Shown one piece after another: positions 23,801 to 34,853 of a stretch of DNA of 64,000 bases. Every line of letters starts with the position of its first letter. The stretch's first letter is position 1. The notes beneath the pieces are model-generated. The model saw only the letters and a program-made list of their open reading frames with translations. It did no database searches and had not been told where the DNA came from. The position numbers and the translations under genes were made by a program. The stretch is from Mercurialis annua (Eukaryota > Streptophyta > Magnoliopsida > Malpighiales > Euphorbiaceae), in the NCBI RefSeq assembly GCF_937616625.2, contig NC_065577.1, positions 41,817,001-41,881,000 of the forward strand, read 5' to 3'.

Positions 23801-26751
23801 GGTTTGTAATACCGAGAACTTGTGAACGATATATCCATGTTTGTGTTTGGAGGTTTTTTCCAGATATGATTTTTTCGTGATGTTTCTGTTTTTCATGGTT
23901 TTAGCTGTCATGGTCCACAACCCCCGCCTAACCCAGAATTCTCGTTGAAACCAAAGAAAAAGAAACATCATCATCAGAGTGAGTGTACTCCAGGATCTCC
24001 CTGTCCTCCTTGCCCAGAACTTGTTTGGAGGTCTTGCATTGGCCAGCATCTTGGAGCAGAGCGGATGGTTGGTATCATTTATTAGATTATTTTTCTTAGG
24101 CAAAATGCATATTTAGGTCCTTGCACTTGTCTTCTTTTTAACACTGGATCCTTGAACTTCTATTTGTCGACATTGAGTCCTTATACTTTTAATTTTATAA
24201 ACATTGGGTTTCTTCATAACAAAAGGTGTTAATAGCGTCAATCCAGACCGAAGAAAAAAAACTAATTTCGGGACTTAATGTCAACCAAAAGAAAAATACA
24301 TGGACTAAATATTAATGAAGTATGAAAACGAATAAGAAACTTATCGCAGTCACACCAAGTCATAAACGGCATGAAGTACATGCTCTTCATTTCTGTGACG
24401 GAAGGACCTAATACGTACAAAATTAGAAGTGTAGGGACTTAATGTTGACAAACAGAAGTTCATGAATTCAATGCCAAAAGGTGGGCAAGCGTAGGAATCC
24501 AAATATGTGTTTTGCTTTTTTTCTATTTAAAGTAGTTTATCAATCTGTTCTAATGAGTATGACGTTTAGACTAATATACTTTTATCCTTTTGCTTGCTTC
24601 TCATTTCAGATGGTTTGCTCTCAGATATCACTGTTTGCCTGTGATAATTTGTGTGGAAATCCTCTGCCTTGTGGCAATCACTATTGTACAAAAACTTGCC
24701 ATGCTTTGAAGAGCCAGTCCCCAAAATCATTGGTTCAACGCAACAGTGAGGCTTGTGAAAAGTGCCGTCTTCCCTGTGAAAAGGTTTAAAACTTTGTACT
24801 GTTTGATTTTTAATTGAGCATGATCTTTTTAGTTTCCCCTCATTATCATTTTTCCTAGGCATAACGCATTTTTTGGTCCTTGCACTTGTCTTGTTTTTGG
24901 TATTGGATCTCTGTACTTCTTTTTGGCAACATGAAATCCTTACACTTTTAATTTATAGACATTGGGTCCTTTCATCAGAAAGTGTTAACGGTGTCAATTT
25001 TGACAAAAAAAAAAACAAATTTAGGGACTTATTGTCTATAAAACTAAAAGTGTAGGGACTCGATGTTGATAAATAAAAGTTTAAGGATTTAATGCTAAAA
25101 AGTGAAAAGGTGTGGGGATCCAAATATGTGTTTTTCCTTTCCCCTACGAGTTTATGACATGCCATGTACAATTTTTCCTCATCATGATATTTATTGGAAT
25201 ACATATTATATTCCACCTCGACATAGTATTTGGTTTAAAATTTGTAAGCTAGGTGATATTCTTTTGAAATTCATTCAGGAGAGGAATCCCACTTGTTCAC
25301 ATTCATGTCCTCTTCCATGTCATCCTGGGGATTGCCCCTCATGCAAAGTTCTCGTGAAACGATCTTGTCATTGTGGAGCTATGGTCCATGTTTTCGAGTG
25401 CTTGTACTATAACAGTTTGTCGGAATTGAAGCAAATGGCTGTCCGCTCATGTGCTGGACCCTGCCATAGGTAATATTTATATCCTATTTATTATACCTGC
25501 AAGTTAAGTGTGTGGCCTCATATTATTTTCATTGCATGACTATCTTAATATTCGGTAAGGAGTTTTCGTACTGTTCGGGATCTGCGAGTTCCGTTTTCAG
25601 TCCTAATAGCTTCAGAATTGATAGAATGTTATTATTGCAGGAAGTTGCCGAATTGTACACATTTATGCCCGGAGACCTGTCATCCTGGTCCATGCTCATC
25701 ATCTGACAAGTGCAGCAAAAAGGTAATGAGTTCAGTTAAATCGCCATATTTATGAAGATCAGTAACTTACATAGTCGCTATTTTGACATAATCTTTTTCT
25801 GGTTGATGCATATTAACATTTATCTGCCTATTATTAATATTCTTTTCCTGTGTTAACTATTTCTTTATTAGGTTAATGTGCGTTGTGCATGCCAAACCTT
25901 GAAAAAGGAGTGGCTATGTCAAGATGTTCAAGTAGCTTACAGAAAAGCAGGTCGTGATCCGAAAGATGCGTCTAAAAGTCAATTCGGAGTTGGACTTCTT
26001 CCTTGTAATTCGGATTGCAAGAGTAAAATAAAAGTTGTTGAGCCAGAATTACATTTGCGTAAACCTAAAGACTTGGAGGTAACTTTTACAAGTAACTTTT
26101 GTCGATCATTAGCTGCAGTAAAATTTAGTTTTCCATACCATTGCCAAGGTTATCTTTAACGCTTCCATGTTTTGATCACTTGGCATCATTGATGCTGCTG
26201 AGCATGTGTTATATGGAAACTTTTCGGAGTAATATTTTTGACATATTGTTTCTACAAAACTCTATATTGACAATCTGATCTCTTAAAAAATGTCCTTTCG
26301 CTATTTTTTCATATTGGAGTTTCCTGTTTCAACGTTTTCATTTCCGTGCTACATAGCTGGACATTTATGCACTTGCGTGATCCGAAATCTGATTCTTTAT
26401 TGTGTTATTTTTGAAGGAAAAGGAGGCGGATACTGAAAAGCATGCACCAAAGCGTAGAAAACGACGGGATCGAGTACACGAATCAAAGCAGATATCGAGA
26501 TTTCAGGTACTATTACTTCAGCTGGTCATATTATAGCATGTACTAATTTAACAACCTTCTGCTTTGTATGACAAACTATTCTGTGGAAACAGAAACTCGC
26601 CGCCACCATCAAATGGCTTCTTCTAGTAGTCACCATTGTGGCAACTCTGATGGCAGCCGGATATTTTGGGTACAAGGGTCTTATGTGGCTTAACGATTGG
26701 ATGAATGAAGCGGAAGGACAAAAACGAAGGACAAAATACCCCCGAATCTAA
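20881..26751 (+). CDS. NFXL2: NF-X1-type zinc finger protein NFXL2
   Basis: Thirteen exons can be joined in frame: 20881-22014, 22256-22369, 22442-22497, 22701-22767, 23039-23131, 23716-23801, 23905-24067, 24610-24783, 25279-25469, 25641-25722, 25872-26078, 26417-26506 and 26593-26751. All use GT-AG, and the product is about 871 residues, close to the usual NFXL2 size. After an Asp/Ser/His-rich start comes a RING/PHD-like Cys finger ([10 protein letters not shown]...CPKCRS, about 80-145), then a long run of NF-X1 fingers (CGH.C...CH.G.CP.C) to about residue 690. A basic KRRKRRD stretch and one membrane-spanning helix ([18 protein letters not shown]) sit near the C-terminus. In Arabidopsis NFXL2 is a regulator of ABA/H2O2 responses and of the clock; this role is taken from the family. 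The helix suggests a tail-anchored form. Two MITEs sit in introns 7 and 8. Confidence 0.95.
24100..24515. repeat. MITE in NFXL2 intron 7
   Basis: Inverted-repeat element. The left end (ggcaaaatgcatattt...ggtccttgcacttgtc) recurs in reverse complement at the right (ggaatccaaatatgtgttttgc). It contains paired 'gacattgagtccttatacttttaa'-like lines in opposite orientation. Non-coding; borders approximate. Confidence 0.65.
24858..25136. repeat. Second copy of the same MITE family in NFXL2 intron 8
   Basis: Shares the same ends and internal lines (ggtccttgcacttgtctt at left, a ggggatccaaatatgtgt motif at right) with the element at 24100-24515 but is shorter in the middle. Same orientation, one intron downstream. 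Confidence 0.65.
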
Positions 26752-27345
26752 TCATTCCTAAGCCGTACGCTGCGCAGTTTTAGATACTTTCCATTTACAC
26801 TGATAAAACCATCACCAAAATTCTTTTTACCAGAAGCTAAACAAATGTTTTTTTATGACCAAATTTACAATACATGGAAAGAGTGCAGAAAATTTTCAAA
26901 TTTGGTTTTCTGCTATGTATAATAAAATGGGATTTTAAATGTTATAAATATGTTTGTTTGAACATTTCTAGTTCGTTATTAACCAAGAAGAAACAAACAA
27001 AGAAATTTGCATACAATATGACATTTTTATTTTTTATTTCTGTGTTTTTTCAATAAAGGTTATGCTGTTTACTTTTTCTTTGAAGTTATATCTTATGCCA
27101 TCTTGGTCCTTGAACGTGTGCAATAAACACATAATAAATTAATTTGGCAGATTTTAATAAATAAATTTATAACTCTCCGAAAATAAGTGTGAAGCTATTA
27201 TAAACAATGACATAAAATATTAAACAAAAAATAAAAAATAAAAACATATCGAATTTGACTTAAAATAATAAATATTTCAAAAGTACTTTTCATGCACTTT
27301 GAAAGTATAACAGTGAACGTGAATAGTTTTATTTTAAAGAGTTAT
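26752..27345. other. NFXL2 3' flank
   Basis: 3' UTR and AT-rich DNA. An AATAAA-type signal is seen near 27051 (tttcaataaagg). No gene. Confidence 0.5.
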
Positions 27346-27623
27346 AAATTATTCCTTCCGATTCATAATATTTATTGTTTTTGAAAAAAAAATTGGTCCA
27401 TAATATTTGTCATATCAGAGTTTTAAGAAAACATTAATTATTATTTTTCTAAATTTCTCCCCAAGAATAAATAATTTAGTAAACTTAAAAGAACTAGCCA
27501 AATATAAAACTAGTGATAATTAAATATGGACAATTGAGTAAAAATGTATACAAATCAAGACATATATATTAGTTTTTTAATCTATATGAAATGGCTAAAT
27601 GCAACAAATGTTACAAACCGGAG
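27346..27623. repeat. Stowaway/mariner-like MITE
   Basis: The left end tattccttccgattcataat and the right end, in reverse complement tattccctccggtttgtaac, form the 'ctccctccgt'-type inverted ends of plant mariner MITEs. No coding capacity. Confidence 0.6.
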
Positions 27624-27775
27624 GGAATAAATTAATAAAATATATCAAATTTAATTTATTCGAGTTTGACTGATAGGCCATGTTTGGTTCATGGAATAGG
27701 TGCGGAATGGAATAGCTATTCCGTATAGAATGATAATTCTTAACTTTGGTTCATGGAATAGGTATTCCAAAGAAT

Positions 27776-28856
27776 GAACAAAGGATCACTTTACCCCCTG
27801 AACTTGGCACAAAGTATCAAAAACGTCCAAATTGCGAAAACCGGATCACTTTTACCCTGAACTTGGCAAAACCGGCTCAAAATCCCCCTCGATGCTGACG
27901 TGGCACTTAATTGGAGAGTGAGTTTAATAAAAGTCATAATTAACTCTAATTAATTACACTTAAATACTAATTAATTCTAATTAAATTTTAATTAAAATAA
28001 ATAACATCAGGGATCTTTTTGAATCTTTTCCCCAACAAAAAAAATTTCATTTTTTTTTTAATTTCTTCAAACAGATTGGCCGGAAAATTTTCCGGCCAAT
28101 CTGTTTGAAGGAGAACAGACCCACCGGCGGGTCTGTTCTTCAAAAACAGACCCACCGGCGGGTCTGTTAACACAGACTCAACACCGGAGGGTCTGTAAAC
28201 AACAGACCCGACGTCGGGTCTGTTGCCGACGTCGGATCTGTTACAAACAGACCCTCCGGTGGGTCTGTTAACAACAGACCCACCAGTGGGTCTGCTTTGA
28301 ACGACCCACCGCGCGGTGGGTCGTTAACGAGGAGCAGATCTGCTCCTCGTTTTTTTGAGGAGCAGATCTGCTCCTTGCTCCTCAGCCTGAGCAGCAATCC
28401 TCAGGCGAGGAGCAGGCGAGGAGGAGCAGCTCCTCCTCGCCTGAGAAGAGGAGCAGCTCCTCCTCGCCGGAGGAAATTTTTAAAAATAAATTGATTTTTT
28501 TTTATTAAAAATATAAATTTTAGGGATTAATTTGGTATATATGTAAAAGTTGGAGGATTAATTTGTAATTTGAAATTAAAAGGATGAAATTGTCCCTTTT
28601 TAAAATTGTTAGGTATTAATTTAAAACGTTTAAAAAAAATTAGGACCATTTTAAACTTTTTTCAAGCAAAAACCACCTTAGAAAACCAAAACCACTATTA
28701 AAACCGGAGAGTGAGTTACACTCTCTAAGGTGAGAGTGGGGAGGGGGGTTTTTGTACTAAATTTGACAAGTTCAGGGTAAAAGTGATCCCGTTTTGCTAA
28801 TTTGGACGTTTTTGATACTTTGTGCCAAGTTCGGGGGGTAAAGTGATCCTTTGTTC
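27776..28856. mobile_element. Mutator-like non-autonomous element with 10-bp TSD
   Basis: Long terminal inverted repeats of about 90 bp: the left arm begins GAACAAAGGATCACTTTACC and the right arm is its inverted copy ending GTTC at 28856. It is flanked by a perfect 10-bp duplication, TCCAAAGAAT (27766-27775 and 28857-28866), made in the surrounding MITE. Long arms with a 9-11 bp duplication are the hallmark of MULEs. No transposase is encoded. The interior carries an array of palindromes (28065-28474). Confidence 0.82.
28065..28474. repeat. Array of about 14 successive perfect or near-perfect palindromes
   Basis: In order: 28065-28110 (46 bp, perfect), 28112-28139, 28145-28168, 28172-28196 (imperfect), 28200-28225 (26 bp, perfect), 28226-28235, 28246-28269, 28275-28294, 28300-28325 (26 bp, perfect), 28326-28351 (26 bp, perfect), 28358-28375 (18 bp, perfect), 28377-28413 (stem with one bulge and an 8-9 nt loop), 28413-28443 (15-bp arms around one A) and 28448-28462. 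Half-sites drift along the array: CAGACCC first, then ACGACCC, then GAGGAGC. GC-rich against an AT-rich background. No coding role is visible. Confidence 0.9.
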
Positions 28857-28989
28857 TCCAAAGAATTGCTATTCCATGATTTTGTGGAATAAACACTCCT
28901 CTCAAAAACTAAAGAATGGCTATTCCATTCTTTATGGAATAACTATTCTATTCCATGCTATTCAATTCCATGAATCAAACATGGCCATA

Positions 28990-30113
28990 AGTTTAAAGAC
29001 CGGAATAACTCTTTACTCATAATAATAATCGAATATAATGACTTTAATATGAAAAGAAATTTGTAGAAAATACAGAACTAACATTTCCTGTTATTTTCAT
29101 AGCCGTCGGTCTCAAAGTAGCATTCTACTTGCACGTCAGCGCCCACTTAGCTCGTGTTTGACTTAATACTCCTTGAATTAATATTACTATTTAATTACAA
29201 TAGCTGCAAAACATTTATTAAATTTAAATACTATAAACTATCTGTTTTTAGAAAGCATAATTTATCCGTTGTATAGGTTAAATATCTTTTTTTATTGTAG
29301 CAATTTCTTATCAATAAAAAAAATAAACTAGTTATGTAAAAGATTTAGGCTTAATCATCCAAAAATATCCATCTTTTCAAAATTTTATTTATGATCTCAT
29401 CTTTTAAATTTTTTGATTTTAGTCTTTTTTTTTCAATTTCAATTATAGTCATTTGTTAAAATTGAAGTGAAAAAAAATCAAATATACCTTTTATATTATT
29501 TTATTTTTGAAATTTTTTATAATAAAAATACAATTGAAGCAATATGAAATAATATAACAGGCATACTTAAATTTAAACTTTGGTTTAATTTGTTAAATGA
29601 ATGTATAATTGGATGGCTCAAACTCCACATGTTATTATTTATTTGAAGAATGACTCATTTTCTTCATAGGATAGTCATTTTTCTATACATTTATATATCG
29701 TTATCTTTGATAAAGCAAAAAAATATAAAAAGCACACTTAAATTTGTTCTCGGTCTAATTTGAATAAAATGACTATAATCAAAACTAAAAATTGAAAATT
29801 TTGGAATGTGGAATTATAAACAAAAAAAAATCGAAAAAGATGCATATTATTTGACGATTAAGTCAAAGATTTATTATATTCAATATACCTCATTCATTAC
29901 ACATTAAATTAATAAGGTTAAATAAAAATTTCGTAAGGAAAATACTTTATAATCCACCTTTTTAACTCAATTCTTTTAACCCACCTTACGTGACAAGATT
30001 TCATTCGTCCAATTTCCACCCAAAAGTGCATATCTCAAAAAAAAACAGAATTAATCAATTCACTGTTTGATTGTCACGTCAGGCGGTACAAAAAGATGAA
30101 TTAAAAGTGTTGG
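28990..30113. other. Intergenic, AT-rich
   Basis: No gene. Between about 29340 and 29880, similar lines occur in opposite orientation (gtcatttgttaaaattg and ggaccg/cggtcta motifs), possibly an old MITE, but the ends are not clear. Confidence 0.45.
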
Positions 30114-30118
30114 GTTAT

Positions 30119-31720
30119 TGATAGGAGTAAAATACTCCTATCTTTAGGATGTCTTTTCGTATGCTTTTATGCGTTTTCACCCCGCTTTTATATGAATTGA
30201 TTAGCTTATAGAGGGTGTTTATGTTTCAGGGAATTAGGAGCAATACGAAAGGTTTTGAGGCCGGAATAGTGGAAAATGAGCAAAAGATGGAAAAGTCGAC
30301 GGAAAAGAGGCGAAAGCTCATTTACAAGTCTGAAAATCTGACCCCGCTGCACTAATTGGAAAATTGGAACCAGTTAGAAGCTTCAAATGAATTTGTATTC
30401 TTCATGAAAGTTAAAGTAGACATCCCAAGCTTTCCACCGGTTCAAGAACCGACTCATTTGGACGTTTCTACACCGAGTTATGGAGTTTTGAAGTTTGTGG
30501 TTGTGCAGCAGAAAGGGTGTCTCGATTCGAGACACACCCCTCTTATTTGGGTGTCTCGAATCGAGACACCATAAAATAGCAAACAGAAGACATTTCAAGA
30601 TGTGTCTCGATTCGAGACACACCCCTAAGTTGGGTGTCTCGAATCGAGACAAGGGGATCAGTAGGATTTCGATTTTTGCTTGCTTTCTTTCTCTATTGGG
30701 CCCAAACATTCTAGATGGGTTGTACTTTTATTCCCTATTTTGAGTAGTACTATATAAGGATACCTTATTTTCCCTTTTTAGGGTTATGCACGAGATTTAG
30801 ATTTGTAGCCCCCATTTCCTATTACTATTCTCAGATTTTTAGATACAATTGTTCTTAGTTTTAATTCCAAATTCTTGTTCTTAACTTTGGTGATTAATGC
30901 AAGATTATTATTATTCAAGCTTCATTATTATAGTTATTGTTGAATGTTTTTCTTCTACTTATTAAAGGTAATCTTTCTACATCTTAATAGTATGTTTAAT
31001 TCTTGTTTAATTATTGCTTTAGTTTTGATAATGGCTAGCTAAACTCCTTGTTTGGGGGTTGTTGATGATTGCCATGATTAGTTGAATAGTTGATTAGGGT
31101 TGAGTTGTGTTGGGAGTTTGTTGTGATTATTGGGGCTTAATGCTTAGATTAACTTGATCTATTAATCTATGTTTAGAGACTAGTTAATTAGGCGAGAGTC
31201 AATTAATTAGACGGACTTAGTTGATCACAAACCTAAAATCTAATCACGCTAGGGCGGTTTAGGGAATAGGTGGTTAGAAGTTAGCTTCATGATTGGATTA
31301 GATTGTCATTGTTGAATTCTAATTACGCGAGAGCGATTTAGACTCCAACTTGTTAATCTAATCTCAATTAGACCTAATTGCGGACTCGAGAGAGCGGATT
31401 AGGCAATCTAGGAAAACTTGACCCGAACCGATAACACTACTATACCCAATTTTCTAGGATTCGTTAGTGGCATGATTTAACAACCTTTGAGCGCCTTTTT
31501 CCTATTGTTTTATCCCGTTATTAATTAATTGCTTTAGTTTTTAATTGCTCAAAGTGTTGATTTCACTAGTTTTAAATTCCGTAGTCATTACTATAATTCC
31601 AATTGATCATTGCTTTCCGAATTGAATTTCCAATTACATGTTCGCTCACTTTAAACCTCTTGTCTTCGTGGGATCGATTCCGTATTTCCGGATTACTACA
31701 AGTTAGTATTTTTGCTAACA
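30119..31720 (+). repeat. 5' LTR
   Basis: It starts with TG followed at once by a hairpin (GATAGGAGTA-AAA-TACTCCTATC, 30120-30142). Four 17-bp palindromes lie at 30518-30534, 30552-30568, 30603-30619 and 30635-30651. A TATATAAG box lies at 30750-30757, so transcription probably begins near 30785. Confidence 0.93.
30750..30757 (+). promoter_or_regulatory. TATA box of the 5' LTR
   Basis: TATATAAG stands about 100 bases after the last U3 palindrome; the matching site in the 3' LTR is at 37656-37663. Confidence 0.6.
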
Positions 31721-31726
31721 AGTTTT

Positions 31727-31744
31727 TGGCGCCGTTGCCGGGGA
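31727..31744 (+). other. Primer binding site, tRNA-Asp
   Basis: TGGCGCCGTTGCCGGGGA, six bases after the 5' LTR, is complementary to the 3' end of plant tRNA-Asp, including the CCA. Confidence 0.92.
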
Positions 31745-31886
31745 CAAGGTTGCGTTTAATTGATTGAAAGTATTGAGAAATTCGGTCGAGTTAGCGTTAT
31801 TTTCTGTTTTTGGTTTTTTGTTAATAATTATCTTTCGTGGTTTACACTCGGTTTTCTTGTTGTTGTTTGTGTAGGGAATTTGATTT

Positions 31887-34853
31887 TTGTGTATGCACAA
31901 TACGCGACGAGCAAATCTACCACTAGAACCGTTCCAAGATAACCTCGGTAACTACGAAAGAGGTGTAAGAAGAAGAGCCCGTATACCCGAAGTTATGAAC
32001 AACGAGGGAAACAATTATGATGAAGAGGGGAGGTTCAATCCTCTAATGGATGGAGGGGAACAACAATATCCACCCGCTCCTCCATTAGGGAATGTGAACC
32101 GACCAAGGCAACAAGACCACCCAAGGGATGATCGACCCCAAGCGCACGCACACGTGCCAAACCAACAAAGACAAACTTTGGGTGAGTTTTTCTTGCCGGA
32201 TGTGGACAATGCAACTTTTGGATGCTTCGCAATGCCGGTTCAAGCGGCAACTTTTGAGATCAAGCCGAGTACCATTCAACTTTTGGAAAATCGTTGTGCC
32301 TTCTTTGGGTTGAGTCATGAGGATCCTAATGAGCATATCGCCAAGTTTTTGGGTGTTCTAAACACATTCAAGCTTCATGGGATAACGGCGGACCAAATTA
32401 AACTTCGGATGTTTCCTTTTTCCTTGAGGGACAAGGCTAGCATTTGGTTGCATTCTCTACCTAATGAGTCCATTCACAATTGGAGGGAGTTGGCTCAAGC
32501 CTTCCTTAACAAATATTTCCCTCATGGCAAGACTACAAAGTTGACTAAAGACATACTTGAGTTTGTCCAATTTGAAGGAGAATCACTTCATGAAGCATGG
32601 GAGCGGTTCAAGGATTTCCAACGAAGTGTACCCCATCATCGGCTCAATAGAGAGCATGTTATACAAATCTTCTATGATGGGACGAATGTCACTACCCGAG
32701 CTACTATCGATGCGGCTTCGGGGGGTTCACTTATGCAAAAGACCTATGAGGAAGCCCTTGAATTGGTGGAGAAATTGGCCGTGGTTAGTAGTACTTGGGG
32801 TCCTATGGAAAGAAGAGCGCCACCTACTCAAAAGTCACTCATGACTCTTGATCAAGTGAGGGAGATGGAGTCCATCAAAGCCGCAAATGCTTCGCTTCAA
32901 GCTCAAGTGGATGCTCTCAAGAAACAAGTCGCTCCGATGCAAAGAAACGCTCCGGTGGCTTATGTGCAAGTAGGTTGTGAATTTTGTGGTGATTTTGGCC
33001 ATTCGGGAGGAGAATGCCTAGTTACGGGTCAAGCTTTGAGTGAGCAAGTCAACTACATCGGGGGACAAAGGCAAGCTAATGACCCCTACTCTAACACCTA
33101 CAACCCCGGATGGAGGAATCATCCAAACTTCGGGTGGAGAAATCAAGAAGGGCAAGGCAATGCTCAAGGGTCTAATCATGCGGGTTCAAGCTTTCAAAGC
33201 AATAATAGGCCTCCACAACAACAAGGTCCTTATCAAGGCCCTTATCATAACAATCAAGGGAACCACAATCACAATCAAGGGAACAATTTGGGCAATCGAC
33301 CTCCACACCCTCCCGGTTTCCAACAACAACGGAGTCCGGATGAGGGAAGCTTGCTTGCTAAGGTGCTTGAGAGATTTGATAGGATGGAACTTGAAGCCAA
33401 GCAAAGAGAGCTTGATGCTAGACAAAGAGAGAGGAACCAAGCCGCCACTAATCAAATGCTTGAAACTCAAATCTCACAACTTGCTATCAACCTTCAAGGG
33501 AGACCTCAAGGAGGATTGCCTTCCACTACGGAGACTAATCCTAGGGAGCATGTGAAAGCCATCAAAGTTGTAGAGCTTCGGAGTGGGCGGAACTTGGAGA
33601 AAGCCAATGGAAAGAAACAAGTTGTTGAGGAGGATGAGCCTCAAGTGGTAATTGACATAGCAAGTTCAAGTCGAGAGTTGCCTCGGGAATGTGAGGAGGT
33701 GGTTATCGAAGTCGAAGAGCCTTATGTACCACCGCCACCGTTTGTGCCTCCGGTTCCATTTCCGAGCCGGTTAAGAAAAGCTCCGGACAATGAAAAGTTC
33801 AAAAAGTTCCTTGAAATATTCAAGAAAATTCAAATCCACTTGAGTTTGGCGGATGCTTTGAGAGAGATGCCCCAATACGCAAAGTTCTTGAAGGACATAA
33901 TAATGAACAAGCGAAGTTGGGAACAAAGCGCAACAATTTCCCTCACGGAGAATTGTAGTGCTATTATCCAAAGTGATCTACCGACAAAGCTAAAGGACCC
34001 AGGGAGTTTCACTATTCCTTGTTCAATTGGAACTTCTACTTCTCTTAATTGTCTTTGCGATTTGGGTGCAAGTATAAATTTAATGCCATTGTGTCTTTTC
34101 AGGAAAATATGTGGAAACCAACCGATAAAACAAACTTCCATGATGCTCCAATTGGCCGACCATTCGCTCAAGAGACCGCACGGGGTTGCGGAAGACGTGC
34201 TAGTAAAAATGGGCAAGTTCATCTTTCCGGTGGACTTTGTTGTGCTTGATTATGCGGTCGACAAAGATTGCCCCATGATTCTTGGGCGCCCTTTTCTAAA
34301 TACGGGACGAGCATTGGTTGATGTGAATGCGGGAAAGATAACATTGAGAATGAATGACGAGAGCATGGAATTTGACATGAGACATGGAAAAAGCAAGTGT
34401 GAGGAGGAGCAATGTATGAAGATTGATGCCATTAAACCCACATTGCATGTGCCTTTAAAGGAGGTTCATAAGAAAGAACCCAAAATTGGGTGTGCCAAAA
34501 CTAACATGACACCTCATGTCAAGCCACGGAAGGGAAAACCAAGACATTGGGCATCATGGAAGTTGAAGCTCAATGGGATAGCAACCGCAAGCAAGAGACA
34601 AATGTGCAAGGAAGTTGCTACTCTTGGTGAGTACGTCCAAGTTCGAACCTCCCAAGAGCATTCGCATGCGGGGAAGTTGATTTCTCAATGGAGCGGACCA
34701 TTTAAAACACGACGCAAATTGGAGGATGATTTGATTGAGTTGGAGGGGGACAATGGAGATGTTTTTAAGGTGCTTGGGGAATGGTGCAAACCATATCCAA
34801 GAGTGTTGAGGAATGAGGGCCGTGAGCAAGTCGCTCTTTTTGATCCTCCATGA
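31887..34853 (+). CDS. Retrotransposon Gag-protease fused to integrase C-terminal tail
   Basis: A 988-residue open frame. The gag capsid domain spans about 125-300 (FLNKYFPHGKT, then an EAWERFKD motif). A CX2CX4HX4C zinc knuckle lies at 364-377, then a Gln/Asn-rich region. An aspartic protease has its active site DLGAS at 725-729 and ILGRPF near 799. After a Lys-rich linker (about 855-925) the frame ends in WSGPF...LE...FKVLG.W.KPY (about 934-970), which matches the GPY/F module at the end of Ty3-type integrases. The polymerase, RNase H and integrase catalytic core that normally separate these parts are absent, yet the frame is uninterrupted. Codon 1 is the first ATG after the leader; a second ATG two codons later is equally plausible. 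The product should still assemble particles and mature Gag. Confidence 0.9.
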   Translation: MCMHNTRRANLPLEPFQDNLGNYERGVRRRARIPEVMNNEGNNYDEEGRFNPLMDGGEQQYPPAPPLGNVNRPRQQDHPRDDRPQAHAHVPNQQRQTLGEFFLPDVDNATFGCFAMPVQAATFEIKPSTIQLLENRCAFFGLSHEDPNEHIAKFLGVLNTFKLHGITADQIKLRMFPFSLRDKASIWLHSLPNESIHNWRELAQAFLNKYFPHGKTTKLTKDILEFVQFEGESLHEAWERFKDFQRSVPHHRLNREHVIQIFYDGTNVTTRATIDAASGGSLMQKTYEEALELVEKLAVVSSTWGPMERRAPPTQKSLMTLDQVREMESIKAANASLQAQVDALKKQVAPMQRNAPVAYVQVGCEFCGDFGHSGGECLVTGQALSEQVNYIGGQRQANDPYSNTYNPGWRNHPNFGWRNQEGQGNAQGSNHAGSSFQSNNRPPQQQGPYQGPYHNNQGNHNHNQGNNLGNRPPHPPGFQQQRSPDEGSLLAKVLERFDRMELEAKQRELDARQRERNQAATNQMLETQISQLAINLQGRPQGGLPSTTETNPREHVKAIKVVELRSGRNLEKANGKKQVVEEDEPQVVIDIASSSRELPRECEEVVIEVEEPYVPPPPFVPPVPFPSRLRKAPDNEKFKKFLEIFKKIQIHLSLADALREMPQYAKFLKDIIMNKRSWEQSATISLTENCSAIIQSDLPTKLKDPGSFTIPCSIGTSTSLNCLCDLGASINLMPLCLFRKICGNQPIKQTSMMLQLADHSLKRPHGVAEDVLVKMGKFIFPVDFVVLDYAVDKDCPMILGRPFLNTGRALVDVNAGKITLRMNDESMEFDMRHGKSKCEEEQCMKIDAIKPTLHVPLKEVHKKEPKIGCAKTNMTPHVKPRKGKPRHWASWKLKLNGIATASKRQMCKEVATLGEYVQVRTSQEHSHAGKLISQWSGPFKTRRKLEDDLIELEGDNGDVFKVLGEWCKPYPRVLRNEGREQVALFDPP

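Larger units (their letters stand above)
27676..28986. mobile_element. MITE (GGCCATGTTTG ends) split by a Mutator-like element
   Basis: The left end GGCCATGTTTGGTTCATGG at 27676 recurs inverted at the right end (28986), flanked by ATA on both sides (27673-27675, 28987-28989). Removing the nested insertion leaves about 220 bp rich in 'ggaatag/ctattcc' inverted repeats. The superfamily is uncertain; a 3-bp duplication fits PIF/Harbinger. Confidence 0.7.

Noticed and set aside
28065..28474. CRISPR-like or simple tandem array
   Set aside because: Units differ from each other, there are no spacers, and the host is a plant; each unit is itself a palindrome within a transposon.
30356..30743. Open frames inside the LTR on both strands, repeated identically at 37262-37649
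   Set aside because: They lie in U3, come from the palindromic repeats and are duplicated only because the LTR is. No protein family match.
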